Source: Ditylenchus dipsaci (Eukaryota; Nematoda; Chromadorea; Rhabditida; Anguinidae). From it: a DNA stretch of 64,000 bases. The notes beneath the pieces were generated by a model that worked only from the letters and a program-made list of their open reading frames with translations, was not told where the DNA came from and did not search any database. The position numbers were made by a program, and so were the translations under genes. The DNA is taken from contig SADC01000023.1 in the NCBI GenBank assembly GCA_004194705.1, positions 124,001 to 188,000 on the forward strand, written 5' to 3'. Within the stretch, counting starts at the first letter, position 1; each line of letters begins with the position of its first letter. Shown here piece after piece: positions 10,353-23,411 of this stretch.

Positions 10353-12375
10353 TAAACAAAGGAAAACAAGCTTTCAAGAGAGAAAAGAACTTTTGATATC
10401 TCGATTTGCGCAAATTTAGTATGTACCGATTATAAATTGCATATGATTGAATTGTGATAACTTGGCTGACCAGCAAAGAAATGAGGTGAAAAGGTAACCA
10501 GGCACTTACAATTTTTTGTACATGGTAAGTAACTCAATTTTTTGAAATTGAAAATTGCATTATAAAAATAAATAATCAAAAGTTTATGAAACAAGTGAAA
10601 ATTTTGTTTATAAGAAACAAAATCTTGAACAACCTTTGCTTACTCAGGCACACCGAAGTAAAAAAGCTGTAGTTTGCGGATTTCTGTCTAAAAACACTAC
10701 TAACTTAATTATATGTTAGTCATGCTAAAACAAATGTTCTGCTTATTAATTTAAATAACCTGTCTTTCTAAAAATATCAATAATTTATGTATTATATAAA
10801 AAATGACTTCGAGTTTCGTTAAACAACTTGTAAAAAAATTTGAAATTCTGTTTTGATTTTCTAACATAGGTGGTTTTTTTAAAACTTATGCAAAAATATC
10901 GGACATAGCTTTGCTGAAGTTGTCAGAAAATTGGGTTTGAACCCGAACATTAACCAAAAATCCAGGCCAAAATCCAACATCTTCAAATTGGAGGGCAAGG
11001 AAAAGTTTTTTAGAAATAACTTTAATCACACGCGTTTGTGCTTAAAAAAAAGCCAAGATGTTGTGCTTGAGAGTTCCGAAAAGATATCCGATATTAGTTT
11101 GTGAAAAATAACAAAAATTTGGGCTTGAACACAACAGTGGTGACCTAATAAAATCTTTACAAAAAGTTTTGATCATTTTATGAACAAAATTAAAGGACCA
11201 GGCCGTTGTTGGAAATAAGTGGAACTTATTTAGTCCAGGAAGTCGTATTTCATATTTTTTTTGCAAATCGTGTTTAAAGGTTCCCTAAGTATTTTTATGC
11301 TCTTAAACGACAAAATATTTGTTTATTGACACTTTTCTACATCAAAAAACAATTTTTTCGAAAAAAAATTTTGACTAAAATTTGACCTAAACCCCTGATT
11401 TATCTTAGCCCGCCAAAGCGAAAAGTCAGATTTTAGTCCGAAATCTTTCTTCATAAAAATAATGAAATACGACCCACTCGCCCCCCCCCCCTCCTTCGGA
11501 CTAAATAAGTGCCGTATTTCAGGAGTATTTCACACGTTTACATGTGCGCCGGACACCTTTTTTATTGCGAAAATATTCAGAACTATTGTTTTGCCAACAG
11601 CCAAGTGCACTATAGACAAATAGATAGAAGCACAAAGCCAATAGAAGCACAAATACCAATGCAACCTGCTATAAACGGAAGAATTGCCTAAAAATTTTAA
11701 GTAGTTTTTTTGAGGAATATTTTAGGATAATAAGCTTCATTTCACAAACAATCAGAAATTCAAAAAATAGTATTGAACATTTTTGCTAACACGTGAAAAA
11801 TTCTGAGTTCCGGCGACGGGCATGGTCGTTTAAGGATCTCCGAAAACTGGCTATTGAATCGAAAATCCCGTGTGAGATTGTGACCACTCTGCTACAAGTT
11901 TGTGCGCGACAGAAAGCCCTGATTGCGCCTTTTTTAAGTATTGTATTGTATGCATCGATTTAACACGCATCACCAATATTTCGCTCGCATTCTAGGTGGC
12001 TGCTTCACCCGTTCGAAGCCTTCCTCTTTCCAAACTTTTTTCATCCCTTGTGCTCAGCGTAAAATTCTACACACAACGCTTAGTTTGGTACACTCCGCGT
12101 TTCCCGTGTCAATCTTTTCTTTTTCGAATGTTTCTTTTTTTAAAGTTGTTTGCTTAGAAAACCATGAAATTTGAAAAGCACAACAGTTTTCAAAATTTGA
12201 ATCCGCGCGGGAACAACCTAATTTTGTCAAAAAAAAATTGAAATTATTATTTATTATGTGGTTATAACACGATTTTGAGCATGCAAGGAATTTCGAAGTT
12301 TTGCCACACTTTCTTACGAACAGCACTCCAAGTGCACCTGCCTCCCTCCCCAAAGAGTAGAGATGCTAACAGGTC

Positions 12376-12730
12376 ATGACCGGTCTATTCAGTTTCGCCC
12401 GGTCGAATTTGAAAGCATCATTCCATCCCGGAATCTCGCCCAAAAATTTTAAACACCTGTCCGTCCCGGTGTGCCGTCCCGGAAATTCCGATGTTACGGT
12501 CAAGGCAAACAAAAAAATGGAACAAAGTCTTGCCCCACGCTTTTTCGCCTTTTCTATTATTTTAGGGCCTAAAACAAAATCTGTTTTTGGGCGTTTTACT
12601 TTAAAAAATGAAGGGACGGGAGAATCCCGTTCCGCCCAGTCGAATTTGGAAGCATCGTCCCATCGTGGAACCCCACTCGAAATTTTTCAACAACTGTTCC
12701 GTCCCGGTGTCCCGTCCGGAAAAAAATTAT
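12376..12730. repeat. CCCGTCCCGGTGT-containing dispersed repeat
   Basis: Two imperfect units share TTTCGCCCGGTCGAATTTGAAAGCATC-like and CTGTCCGTCCCGGTGT blocks at 12397-12490 and 12628-12720. A related piece is at 21470-21580 inside a fold-back element. The open plus-strand frame over this repeat has no family resemblance and is not called as a gene. Confidence 0.55.
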
Positions 12731-13311
12731 TCAAATTATGTCTCATACCAAAAATGGTAAATTTCTATTTTTACCAAAGACTATGAACTCTTTAAGCCTA
12801 AAAATGGTTAGAGAACTCATACTCTTTTGTGAGGGGGATTGGAGACTTGGGATTTTACGAATCTTACGATACTAATCTGTGTAACAATTGAATTTGAATT
12901 AAATCATTTTAAAACTCACTGACAAAATACGGTTGGTCTAGCATGAATTTAAATTTTGCAAATTATTTGTCAAATTTTATGGTCCTTTAAAGTACCTGTA
13001 AAATTAATGTCAAAGTCATCTGTATATCATTTTCCGCTTTCTTGGAGTTTTTGCGCTGCTTGACTAAATTTCTGATTTTGAATCCACAAACTAATATAAT
13101 GGCGTAGCAAATAGCCGTAAAAAGTGTAATGAATATAGCGTTTAAAAAATGCATTAAGGAATCCTAAAAAAAAATTTTAGATGTCAAATTTTTCTCTTTA
13201 GCTAATGAATATTGGATGTGAGTTTTTCACGAATGTATGCATACCAGAGTTTCTTTATGCGGTAGACCCCAGTCAACAAAACTATGTTCAAAATTTATCT
13301 TTACACAGGTA

Positions 13312-13753
13312 CAGTCAAACTTTTTTTTGCCGGCAACCCCGAAAGTTCGTTCCAGCCTTAGGTCCAACACTTTTTTAACCCAATTTTGGAAAACTTTTGC
13401 GAGTTCAGTTATCACAGGCTGGTCGAAAATATGGTCAGGATTTCGGTTTTGCCGATCGCTTCTTGAAAATTCTGAAATTTCATTATTAAAAAAGCAAAAA
13501 AGCGGTTATCCGGCACCCTTTTTTAAAAAGGGTGCCGGAACCGGGTTTTTGCAAGCAAACCGTTTTTTTTTGCTTTTTTAATGATTAAATGGCAGGATTT
13601 TTAAAAACCGACCGGTGAAATCGGAATCCTGACCATATTTCAGACTAGCCTGTAAAAACAGAACTAGCAAAACTTTTCGAAAATTGAGTTAAAAAATGTC
13701 AGACCCAAGGCGGGAACGAACTTTGGGGCTGCCGGATAAACGAAGTTTGACTG
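13312..13753. mobile_element. Pogo/Tigger-like palindromic MITE
   Basis: Ends CAGTCAAACTT ... AAGTTTGACTG with TA on both sides (13310-13311 and 13754-13755). The halves mirror each other through a central GGCACCC/GGGTGCC hairpin at about 13519-13550. The right-arm copy (from about 51706) is cut short and fused to a CCTTGGGGGACCAAGG sequence near 51945, so the two arms differ here. Confidence 0.8.
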
Positions 13754-14644
13754 TAGCCTCAAAATATTAACTATGAAGAATTTCACCAAATTGCGTCAAA
13801 TCTATTCTTGATTGAATTTTACTTGTATCCTTTTTGTGTTTTCTCCTCATTCAAAGCTGTAAAATGTTAACAGGAACCGGTATAGGTATAAGAGGTATAG
13901 AAAATTCTTGCGAATATTTGTTGTCTCAAGGAAAAATTGAAAATTAACAGGGATTTTAAAATGTTTTAAGGCATTTTTAAAAGCGAATTGAACATGCTAA
14001 GAAGATATTACTACAATTAGAGGTCGGAGTGTTAAGCATTACAGTCAAATGCGGAAAAGATTTGAGCTTCTTGAGACTCACAGATTTTTCCATGCAAATG
14101 ACTGCCGTCAATATTAGTTTTTTGCTTGATTATATCACTCCATATATATATATATTTAGAGTCTAGAAAACATTGTAATCCAAAAGAAGCTGCCAAAATT
14201 GAAGTCAACCAGCCAGCTACTCCAAGCATACAGAAATACTTGGTTGCCGACACAGGTGTATCTCTGAAAAGAAAATTGTCCTTAATTGTCCAGACAGTGG
14301 TGTTTTACCGGCATAAACTAAGTATCTGTAAACAAATTGAACAGCGTTGGAAGACATTGCTATGTAGTAACTGAAAAGCCACACTGGAAATAATAACAGG
14401 TGAAAAGGTGGCCTGATGGATCGAGCAAGCCCATTTCGGTAAAAACTACTGTAGCTGTCAACATATAACACTGCCTGGAAAGAAAATAATATATTTAAAT
14501 ATGTAAGGATAACATGAAATAGGCAATTTGGTAACTTTTATTGTAGATCTGGCACCTCTTATTCAGTGATGTACAATCGCGATTTTCGCTCTGGGCTCTC
14601 AACTTAAAGGGAGTAAAGCTGCTTAGGTTTGTAAAAGTGGCATC

Positions 14645-15080
14645 CATTGCGCAGTGCGTAAACGTTTGCGTTTTGTGGCATAAAATAATGTTGCAGGTTC
14701 GATCCCACGTGGTGTCGCACTATTTATTTTGGCTTTTTTGACCAGTTTTAGAAGTAATTACTAATTAGACTTTTTTGGAACCAGATTCGGAATCAGCGAC
14801 CCAAATTTATCCCTAGAAATGGTCAAACAAGCCAAAATTAATAGCATTCCACCACGTGGGATCGAACCCGCAAGACGATTTTGGGCCAAAAAGTACAAAC
14901 GGTTACGCGCTGCACCATCGAAGCCGTTTTTCAAACCTAAGTAGCTTTCTTCCTCCCATTAAAAAAGGGTTTGAAGCTACTCCAGCTTGAAAATTTTACA
15001 TCGGTAGCGCAGTGGAGAAGCGTTCGTGTTTTAAGGCCCACAATGGTGCCAGGTTCGACCCCGCATGCGTGCACTTTAAT
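14645..15080. repeat. Cluster of three tRNA-derived (SINE-like) segments
   Basis: Plus-strand segments at about 14647-14724 and 15002-15075 and a minus-strand one at about 14846-14935 have paired A boxes (TTGCGCAGTGCG, TAGCGCAGTGGA) and B boxes (GGTTCGATCCCA, GGTTCGACCCC). They are followed by the same TTTGGCTTTTTTGACC-type tail. Anticodon arms do not fold convincingly, so these are tRNA-derived repeats rather than tRNA genes. Right-arm counterparts are at about 50440-50520 and 50590-50815. Confidence 0.65.
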
Positions 15081-16049
15081 TATTTGGGTCTTTTGACCGT
15101 ATTGAGGTCGCTGATTGTGAATCCAGCGCTGAAAAAGTCGAATTATTCCTATACATAGGTCAAACAAGCCAAAATAAAAAGCGTTCTACCAGGTGGGATT
15201 GAACCATTGAACTTTTGCCTTGGGGGACGAAGGTGACCACCCTAAAAGAGTAATTAGATACCTTAAAAGATAGTATTTGAACATAGTTTTCTTAGCTGGG
15301 GCCTACCGCATTTCTGGGTCACAGGTTCAAATACTAGTGGAAGCACATTTTTTCACTCTAATTTTTAAATTGTTCCTAGCTGTAAAATTTTTTTGTATAG
15401 CTAAGAGGCTGAGGATTATTTTGACACCCAAACTTATGAATGGAATTGAGTCAAAATAGGGTGTGTACTTATTGATATTCGAACCTGTAATCTAGCTGAT
15501 GCGTGTATAAAGCCCCTGTGGTTTTTCACATGTGGTCAGAAATCTCAACAGATTTGATTAAAAGTTGCATACTAGCTATTCAATGTGACAAACTCTGCTG
15601 GACGAGTGAAAAAAAAGTTCGTGATGCTCCCTTGCGAGATATGACTCCTCAAAGTAGGGTGTGTCGATTAAATGAAGACTGTCAAGTTTAGTCGAGTCTA
15701 ATTAGCAGCAATGCAGTAAGTTCGATTTAGCTAAACTTTTTAAAAATAGACACAGCTTCGCAACAACAAACGACACTTTTTCTACGATATCGGCTTAAAA
15801 AAAAAGTGCCAAATTTTCAACAAAAAAAGGCCGAAACCTTTATTCATCCACAATGTAAAAACTCTACCGGTTGAACAAATACGTTTACTGTAGCTAGCCA
15901 TAGGTCTATCACACATATTTGTAGAAGAATAAAACTGTAGCTTTTCATTTCCTTTGTTGTTTTCTTCCATATTAGCCATATAAGAAGAATATTGAAGAAA
16001 AAGACAGAGTAAAGCAAAGGTAAGCATTTATTTCAAGCAAATTGCTTGT

Positions 16050-17500
16050 AGCTTAAATAAAGAAAAATACTTAATAAAAGAATTTCTAACAGTCAGAAAA
16101 AAACGATTTGGTATCGTGTTTCTGACAAAATTTTTAGATAGCATTTTAAACTTTATTTAAGATTTTGCAACACTTAAAAATTTTTGTCGAAATCTTTGTT
16201 TTCGGCGCTCAAAACTTAACACGCACTGGAAAAAATGGCGCTTTTCGCCAAGAATAATTACCAAATAAAAGAAAATTTGAAAATTTCCAGATGAGATTTC
16301 TGAATATATCTCTTCCTTGGAAAATTGTCAGGGCTACTAAAAAACATATCATGCACAAAAAGGCGCTCTGAGCGCACTTTAAAAGTGTGAGGGATTTTTA
16401 AGTAAACAAAGTTTAATAAAATGAAGTGGGGATTGGAAAAGGTTATGCAGTAGTAAGAAAATGTACCTGAGTTTTTCATAAGAAATCAAATATTCACTTG
16501 ATGCAGTGTTACAGGTCACTTTTACACATCAAAATATATAGTTTATTATGTTCGCCTAATCAAATATTTAAAGATGTTTAAGAAAAGCTGAAAAAGTATT
16601 AAGCAAAGTGAAGTTATTGAAATTTCGAGGTCTGTCTTTCCAGTTCTTCAAAAAATACTCGCTTATGTACTTTATTTTAAATTAATCTACAGAGAGAAGA
16701 CCATTACGCTATTTTCGCTTTACTCACCCGTAAGGAAATTTTAAATATAAGTAGAGAGTGTAAGAAGAAATTCAACAGTTTTGAAAAGGCCTTAACTTTT
16801 TTCAAGTCTTTTTTAAATTCTGTTTTTGGCTAAAGTCCGTTAACTCCATTAACTCATCTGAAAACGGCTTAAGAGCATTTTTTTTAACGTTTTAGCACTT
16901 GAAACGTGTAAAAAATTGTTTTTAGGGCGCAGTTGACCATTTTTCAAAACTCTCAAGCCTCCTGCCTCAAGCGCAACCCTCTATCCTCCTGCGCCAAAAG
17001 CGTTTTTTATCAATAATTTTGCTATAAAAAAACTGAAAAAGCAATTTTAAAAAGAATTTTGAGCTGTATTGGGAGGAAAAGGTTATGAGAGAGGATTACT
17101 TTTTAAGCTACTTTTTACATGGTTCTGACTGTTTAACCATGTTTTTCAACTTGGCCCTTCGGGGGCGCAGGGGGCTTGAGAGTTAGAGATGCGTGCACTC
17201 ACTTACCGTAGACATGATTCCGAGCAAGACTCTTGATCATAAAATGTATATGGAGACTCTTTTAGCCCAGCTCCAGTGACCAAAACGAAGTAGAATACCC
17301 TTCATTTTTCTTTCTGGCCAAACCAAAGTGGGGGCCTACGAAAAATCGTATATACCTATACCCTCAGCACTCGATTGTGCTGATTTCTTCGCAAAAGGTT
17401 AAAGCACTGATTATTTACACTTTCAAATGATTTTCATGAATAAAAAATTTTCGGTTCAACAACTTTTTTAATTTTACTTTGGTCCGCTAAGCTAAATTAG
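16050..17500. other. No gene seen; dispersed repeats
   Basis: The stretch lies upstream of the left chemoreceptor copy and is matched in the right arm (47750-48745). It contains a GGGGGCGCAGGGGGCTTGAGAGTTAGAG repeat at 17165-17195, whose relatives are at about 26340, 29440 (and the mirrored sites) and 58115, followed by ACTCACTTACCGTAGACATGATTCCGAGC. No exon with family resemblance was found. Confidence 0.5.
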
Positions 17501-17522
17501 CCGCTGAGGGTATAGTGTAATT

Positions 17523-17665
17523 TACCGTATTATCTCTAATAAACGCCCCCCCCCTAAATTTTGACTAAGATTTTAGAGTTAAGACCGTTTTCGATTGACA
17601 ATTTCAAAATTTTCAGAGGTTTGAAAAATAAACGCCCCGGGGCGTTTATTAGAGGAAATACGGTA
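17523..17665. mobile_element. TACCGTATT-family MITE, arm-specific
   Basis: Begins TACCGTATTATCTCTAATAAACGCC, ends GGCGTTTATTAGAGGAAATACGGTA. I could not find it at the corresponding place in the right arm (near 47670-47700), so it may be a left-arm insertion. Confidence 0.75.
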
Positions 17666-18054
17666 ACCAAAAAGTATAGGAAAAATAAAAATAAATTTAT
17701 CTATAATGAAAAAAGACAAAAGCTTAAACAATTTGTGTTTACTTATTTATACGAAAGTGAAAAAGCTGTAGTATGCGGATTTCTGTCTAGAAATTCGACT
17801 TACTTAATTATATGTTAGTCATGCTAGAACAAATATTCTGCTTATTAATTTAAATAGCTGAACCTGTTTTTCTAAAAAATATCAATAATTCATATATTAT
17901 ATAGAAACGGAGGTGACTTTAAAGGGCATGCCTGTCGTCAATGGAATATTTCGAAAGGTGGCCAGGTCAATTTAAAAAAAATAGATCAAATTTATTTATT
18001 TTGAATACTCTTCGGATAGTAAGTAATCGAAAACACTTTCTCTACTCGATAGTA

Positions 18055-18127
18055 TTGTTGGACTAGCGGTAAAGCAGCAGCCTAGTTTGTAAGCTGCTCG
18101 TCGGTTCGATTCCTATTGGAGGTATAA
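18055..18127 (+). repeat. tRNA-Thr-like sequence
   Basis: Reads like a tRNA: an A-box-like GACTAGCGGTAAAGC, a 6-bp stem AGCAGC/GCTGCT around a loop with TTTGTAA, and a perfect B box GGTTCGATTCC. If the loop is read as TTTGTAA the anticodon would be TGT (Thr), but the anticodon-stem geometry is not standard. A second B-box fragment (GGTTCGATCCTCATTGGAGG) follows at about 18277. The mirrored copy is at 47218-47288 on the minus strand. Confidence 0.5.
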
Positions 18128-19324
18128 TTCCTCCTCGAATTTTACCAAATTGATTCTCGTTTGAATTCAAAATATTCACATCGGCGAAGCATAACTGCCT
18201 CGAAGACTGAAAACTGAAACCTTTCAAGTTTCGTAAGCAACTTAAACATATTTAAAGATTCTGTCTTTTTCACACGGGTTCGATCCTCATTGGAGGTATG
18301 ATTCCGCATACACACTCTTTCGCCTTAGACATGATTCCGAGCAAGATTCTCGATCAAAAATGCAAATAGAGCAGGGCTGCCATATGTCCTTTTAAAAAAG
18401 ATTTGTCCTTTTTTGGAATCCCAAATCTTTTTTTTTTGTTTGAAATTTTAGTCGAAAATTTTTTCGCTTCAAAATGGCAATAAGCGCTAGATAAAATGAA
18501 CTTTTTTCTTCAAAAATGATCAAAAGGTCCTTTTTGCCCAAAATTTTGAGATGGCAGCCCTGATATAGAGGCTCTTTTTGCCTAGCTTTAGTAACAAAAC
18601 GTGAATTTCGCTCCCTCAAGGCGAAAAGTCAAAAATTTGGCTAAAATTTTTTTTGGAAAAATGTTCGTCCGTAAAAATATTTAGTAGTGCCCCGTAGGTA
18701 TGGAGCGAGAAGGGCGGAGCTTAACACCCTCCTAAATTTATACGCTTATCTTTGAAAGTGCCCCATAGCTATGTGGCAACAAGACGGCGTCATTTGAAGA
18801 TGAAAAACTTGGTCCCTGTACTATTCCCTTGCCGAGATTCTGTGCTAGATTTCATTAAAAATTTTTGAATCTAGCAAGGATTGCACATCGTTGTCCCTCT
18901 GCTGTGGCAGCAATGTAGCCACCTAAACAAGTATTTAGCACGTGCGGATGTATAAAAAGCAGTTGGGCGGTTATTTATCTAAATTTAAGATTTGTTTGAA
19001 AAAAATTGAACTCAGGCAGCCACTATATCGAAGAGCTTTATATTGAGATTTGACTGTACAAATAATAACAGTCAAATATACAGGATGTCCCAAAAAAAAC
19101 CTGCAATTTGAAAAAAACATTGATTATTATTATTAAACAGCGCTATGACCACCGAAGTGAAAAAATATATATGTGTTTCTTATAGGGTAGCTCCTAGGTA
19201 GCTTTGCTATTGTCATAAATTTTCCTGGGAGAATCGATGGGGTAATGGGCTACCTACACAATTTGTTTTAAATTTTGCAGGTTTTTCAGACCACCCTGTA
19301 CATACATTCAAATGATGCAAAATG

Positions 19325-20081
19325 GGGCGACGGTCATTTGGTCCCCGGTCATTTGGTTCCCGGTCATTTGATCCCGGTCATTTGATCCCCAGTCATTTGG
19401 TTCCCTGGTCATTTGAAATACATACATACTCAAATGAATGTGACCGGGAATGTCAACGCTTTAAAAAAGTGGACAATGACCTGGAAAAGTATTGAACCCC
19501 ATGCAAATGTCAGGTTAATCGATCATCCATTAGAACTGAGGTTAAATTATATAAAAATTAAATGATAGGAGTTTTTCACATGGAAAAAGATTAAATAAAA
19601 TTTTTTATTACGAAGAGAGTTGACTGTATTCACCCACATCCAGGTTGAATTAAGACCATTGAGGATAAATCTGAACCATTGGTAGTGGATCTCGACTATT
19701 GAAAGTGGGTTAGGACCACTAAAAGTCAATCTGAACCATTGAGGGTGGACTTGAACCACTGAGGGTGGATCTGGATCATTGAGCATGAATGGGGTATCAC
19801 CAAGTGTTATTCAGTATTCCCTTCCCCTCCCATATAGTCTTTAACATTTCTTTCTAAATCCAAAATTTTCCAATTTCCGATTCCCCAGGTGAATGAGACC
19901 TATTCGGGATAATATATGGTAGAAAACAATTCTTTGCTATCGCCAGGATTCGAACCTGTTTGAAAATTTTAAATTGGCGGCTTTTGGGGACCAAATGACG
20001 GGGACCAAATGACCAGGGGACCAAATGACCGGGGATCAAATGACGGGGACCAAATGACCGGGGACCAAATGACCTAATGCC
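19325..20081. mobile_element. Fold-back element with GGTCATTTGGTCCCC arrays, left arm only
   Basis: The left end is an array of GGTCATTTGGTCCCCG units to about 19430; the right end (19985-20081) is the inverted array. The 9-bp repeat TGCAAAATG flanks it (19316-19324 and 20082-20090). The right palindrome arm has the empty site, with one TGCAAAATG near 45970-45985. The interior contains a degenerate tandem repeat (about 19630-19790, ACCATTGAGGGTGGAT) and a B-box-like CAGGATTCGAACCTG at 19946, but no coding signal. Confidence 0.9.
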
Positions 20082-20988
20082 TGCAAAATGATGCTGAATA
20101 TAATTTTTTTATTTTCGTATACATTTTCATCAAATTTTAAACTAATTTTCTTGGTTTATTATTAAGTAGTTGCATTGCCTGAGACCTTGCTTCAAGCCGA
20201 AGAGGTTAGTGAGACACAGAATAGGCAGAGAAAATGTATTGATTGTCAGCTGGCTGAAAAAATGCTTCTCTCATCCTTTCCTTTGGCACTGCAACACTGC
20301 AAAGGACAATCTTGTCTGCTTGAAGTTAGCAGTAAAATTTAACTATTACTTACTTTTGCAAAAATAACTTTCAACAATTATAAAAAAAAATTGTAATTGT
20401 AAGTAATTTTATTCATTAAAAAGTATTTATTTGGTAGCTTAGGCCTAATGATTTCGGTGACTGCGGCTGCGCACAGTCTCAGGCGCAGTTCTGGTCATCT
20501 TCTTCGTCCATGCATAATCGACCTATTGGCTCGCATTTGAAGGCTTACGGCAGTGGTCGAGTGGCCATGAGTCTAATGAGCATTGATGAAGAGTTGAAAG
20601 ACAAGGAGAATAAGAGCCCTTCTGTATTACTGCATTATCACTCCAGTGATTCTATTTTTGGTGACAGTCAGTTCTACAAAAGTTCTTCTATTATGGACGG
20701 AATGCTTTTTGTGTAAGTATTTTCTTTCAAAAATTATATTTTAGATATATTACTCTCCTAAATAATATTTTTTCGATTTCTGGATTTTGGTCTGAAAAAC
20801 TTATTAGTACTTTTTTTGCCGTGAGTCAAAATCTAACTCATGATGAAAATTCACTCATTCTCAGTCAATTTCTGTCTCAACGATAAGGGTAGATTTTCTA
20901 GTATATTATAATAGAAATTCAACGTGTAGCTGTTAACGGGTGAAAACTGATTCAGGATGAGTGAGTGTTCATTTTTAGTGAAAAAAAT

Positions 20989-22080
20989 GACACTAGTAGC
21001 GAATACCCCCCCCCCCAACGATTTTCACTTTTTTTACTTTAGTAAAAAGTACCAAATATATGTCCCAGACCCGGAAAATGTGCGCAAACTCTTCATTAGT
21101 CATAACTTCCGTACGCTGGCCTACCCCCAAGCCTAAGGGCTAAGCCTAAACTTGTTGTTTGCAGGGGTAGTTACAGCAATTTTTAAAGGTCGGATGCTTG
21201 GGGGGGGTATTCGCTAGAGACAGAAACAAGACAAGATCTTGGGCAAGATTTTGTCTTGTCTTGCCCCAATTTCGACTGAAAATCTTGTCTTGGGATCTTG
21301 CTTGGTCATTTCTAAAAATCTTGATCTTGGTCTTGGTTTTATGGTCAATCTTGTATGCAAAATTTACAAAACACCCGACAACCCATTTTATCGTTTTTAG
21401 GGCCCATAGCATACATGAATTCTGTTTTTTGGGCTTTATACAAGATTAAAAAAATGGCGGGACATGACAATTCAGTCCCGCCCGCCGTCCTGAAATCCCG
21501 CGTGAACATTTTTCAAGAATGTCCTGTCCCGGTGTACCGTCTGGAAAAGAATTATTCAAATTTCGTCCCGTGTCGTCCCAAAAATGTCAAACTTGTATCT
21601 CTAATGAAACACACGTCAAACAATATAAAAAGCACAAGATCAAGAACAGGGGATCATAGTGCGTGAAAATTATAAAACACTAGCCACAAGTTTTGCTATA
21701 AAAATGGTCACCTGTTAAAAACTGTCAAATTGTCAAAACAGTCAACTTTCGATTTAAGGAACCCTCGATTTAACGAAACTCTTGATTTAACGTACTTTTT
21801 TCAACGCCTATTCTGCCAGTGATTAAATAAAATGACTTAAATTAACTCTTGATTTAACAAAACTCTCGGTTTAACGAACATTTTTGCCGGTCCCAAGGGT
21901 TCGTTAAATCGAGAGTTGCTTGTATAAATCTTGGTTTTTGGCCAAGATCTTGGCCAAGACCTTGATTGGCCGTTTTCAAAAATCTTGCTCTTGGTATTGG
22001 TCGAAATTTCTGCTAAAAATTTTGTCTTGGAATCTTGCTTGGTCCTCACTTTCTGTCTATAGTATTCGCTACTAGCGCCC
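20989..22080. mobile_element. Fold-back element, left arm only
   Basis: Terminal sequences CTAGTAGCGAATAC and its complement GTATTCGCTACTAG are inverted at the ends, followed by long inverted subterminal repeats rich in AAGACAAGATCTTGGGCAAG / CTTGGCCAAGATCTTGGCC. AAAAAAT flanks both ends. In the right arm this exact site is occupied by a different fold-back element (43553-45053). The interior holds a CAGTCAAC...TTGCTTG MITE-like palindrome at about 21739-21922. Confidence 0.75.
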
Positions 22081-22984
22081 AAAAAATTCATTTAAATGCG
22101 TATTATATAAAATGCCTCCAAACAAACTTCTAGACTTTTAGCCAAAAAATTTTTAGTTCTTTCTCTCCCCCAGTTTTTTTTCTGACTGAACAAAAACACT
22201 CACTCATTCTGAGTCACTTTTTGACGCATCGTTAACTGTAGAATCTTTTGTATATTATACTAGAAATTCCAAAGTTATTAACGTGCAGTTGTCGATGGAC
22301 TGAAAACTGCCTCGGGCTAAGTGGGTTTTCATCTTGAGTCAATTTATTTTTTGGAAACAACCTGCAAGATTTGTTATTAAGAAAAAAAATGCGTCAAATT
22401 TTTAGCTAAATGGGGTTTTTGTATTGATTATTTCTTAAGGTTGAGATTGACCTTCAAAATGTGGGATCTACTGATACGGATGTTCTCGCAAATATTTCCC
22501 TTTCTTCACTTGCTTTTTGTTCCGATGCAAAGACAAAAAAGAGCGACCATGAAAATACGGGCTTTTTCCCTCCCTCTAGATTTGAGGTAAGTGAGTGACT
22601 TTTTGTTAAAAAGTTTTACATATAATTTTTTTTCCAGAAGGTCAACGACAAAGTTTTAAAGCTGATATTCAAGCACTTAGATCTGGCGTCTGTGCTGAGA
22701 GTAAAAGCAACTTGCAAGCGCTTTCATAAAGTCACTAATGAATGCTCTGATATGTTGCCAAAATTTGCTAAAGACCAGGTTTTTTAAAAATTATTAAGGA
22801 ATGCTCAAAATGATTGTTCTACAGATTAAATTATATTTTGACGAAGGAGAGGTTATAATTTATCCATTAGACGAAAAGCTGTTCCCACCAAGCATGATAT
22901 GCCACCTTTAGAGGTAATTTAGTTTGAAAAAAAAGAAATTTTCGTGCAGGATATCCTTAGCTCTTTACACTAAAATTTTCGGTA

Positions 22985-23411
22985 CAGTCAAAACCCGATT
23001 TAACGACCCCCACCTCAAGTTCGTTCCCACCTAGGGTCCGACACTTTTAACCCCATTTCCGAAATATTTTATTGATTCTGTTTTGACACTCTGGTCGCAA
23101 ATATTGTGAGGATTCTGATTTTGCGATCGTTTTCGAAAAACCTAAAGTTTTTGCTTTTAAAAAATCGAAACCTCGATTTAACGACCCCCTGTCAAAAATT
23201 AGTGGGTCGTTAAATCAAGGTTTTGCTTTTTTTAAAGTAAAAACTTTAGGTTTTCAAAAAAATGATCGGCAAAGTCGGAATTCTTGCGATATTTGTAACC
23301 AGACTGTCGAAAACAGAATTGATAAAATATTTGAAAAAAGGGTTTAAAAAATTGTCGGAACCTAGGTGGGAACGAACTTGAGGTTGGGGTCGTTAGATCG
23401 AGGTTTGACTG
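22985..23411. mobile_element. Pogo/Tigger-like palindromic MITE
   Basis: Ends CAGTCAAAACCCGATTTAACG ... CGTTAGATCGAGGTTTGACTG, flanked by TA on both sides, with mirrored inner blocks (AGTTCGTTCCCACCTAGG). It lies in an intron of the F-box gene. The right-arm copy is at 42237-42654. Confidence 0.85.

Larger units (their letters stand above)
11610..16044 (-). pseudogene. Serpentine chemoreceptor (Str/Srd-like 7TM), left-arm copy
   Basis: Exons: 16044-15868 (TM1-TM2), 14474-14309 (TM3), 14263-14082 (TM4), 13163-12996 (TM5 and basic loop), 11687-11610 (TM6 start). The TM3 exon is fully open and reads VLYVDSYSSFYRNGL and VQFVYRYL. The TM4 exon gives MLGVAGWLTSILAASF. The loop KKAENDIQMTLTLILQ precedes the last intron. 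Lesions seen here: a missing T in exon 1 (CTTTTTC for CTTTTTTC), a missing G near the end of exon 2, a 5-nt loss in exon 3, and a last exon that stops after 25 codons. The intact counterparts of the first lesions are in the right arm. Exon 5 lies outside the palindrome, so only this copy could have a C terminus. Confidence 0.75.

Noticed and set aside
12054..12353. Minus-strand open frame of 99 codons with Cys/Lys
   Set aside because: No motif, no splice context, and the frame begins without an exon-like boundary; left unassigned.
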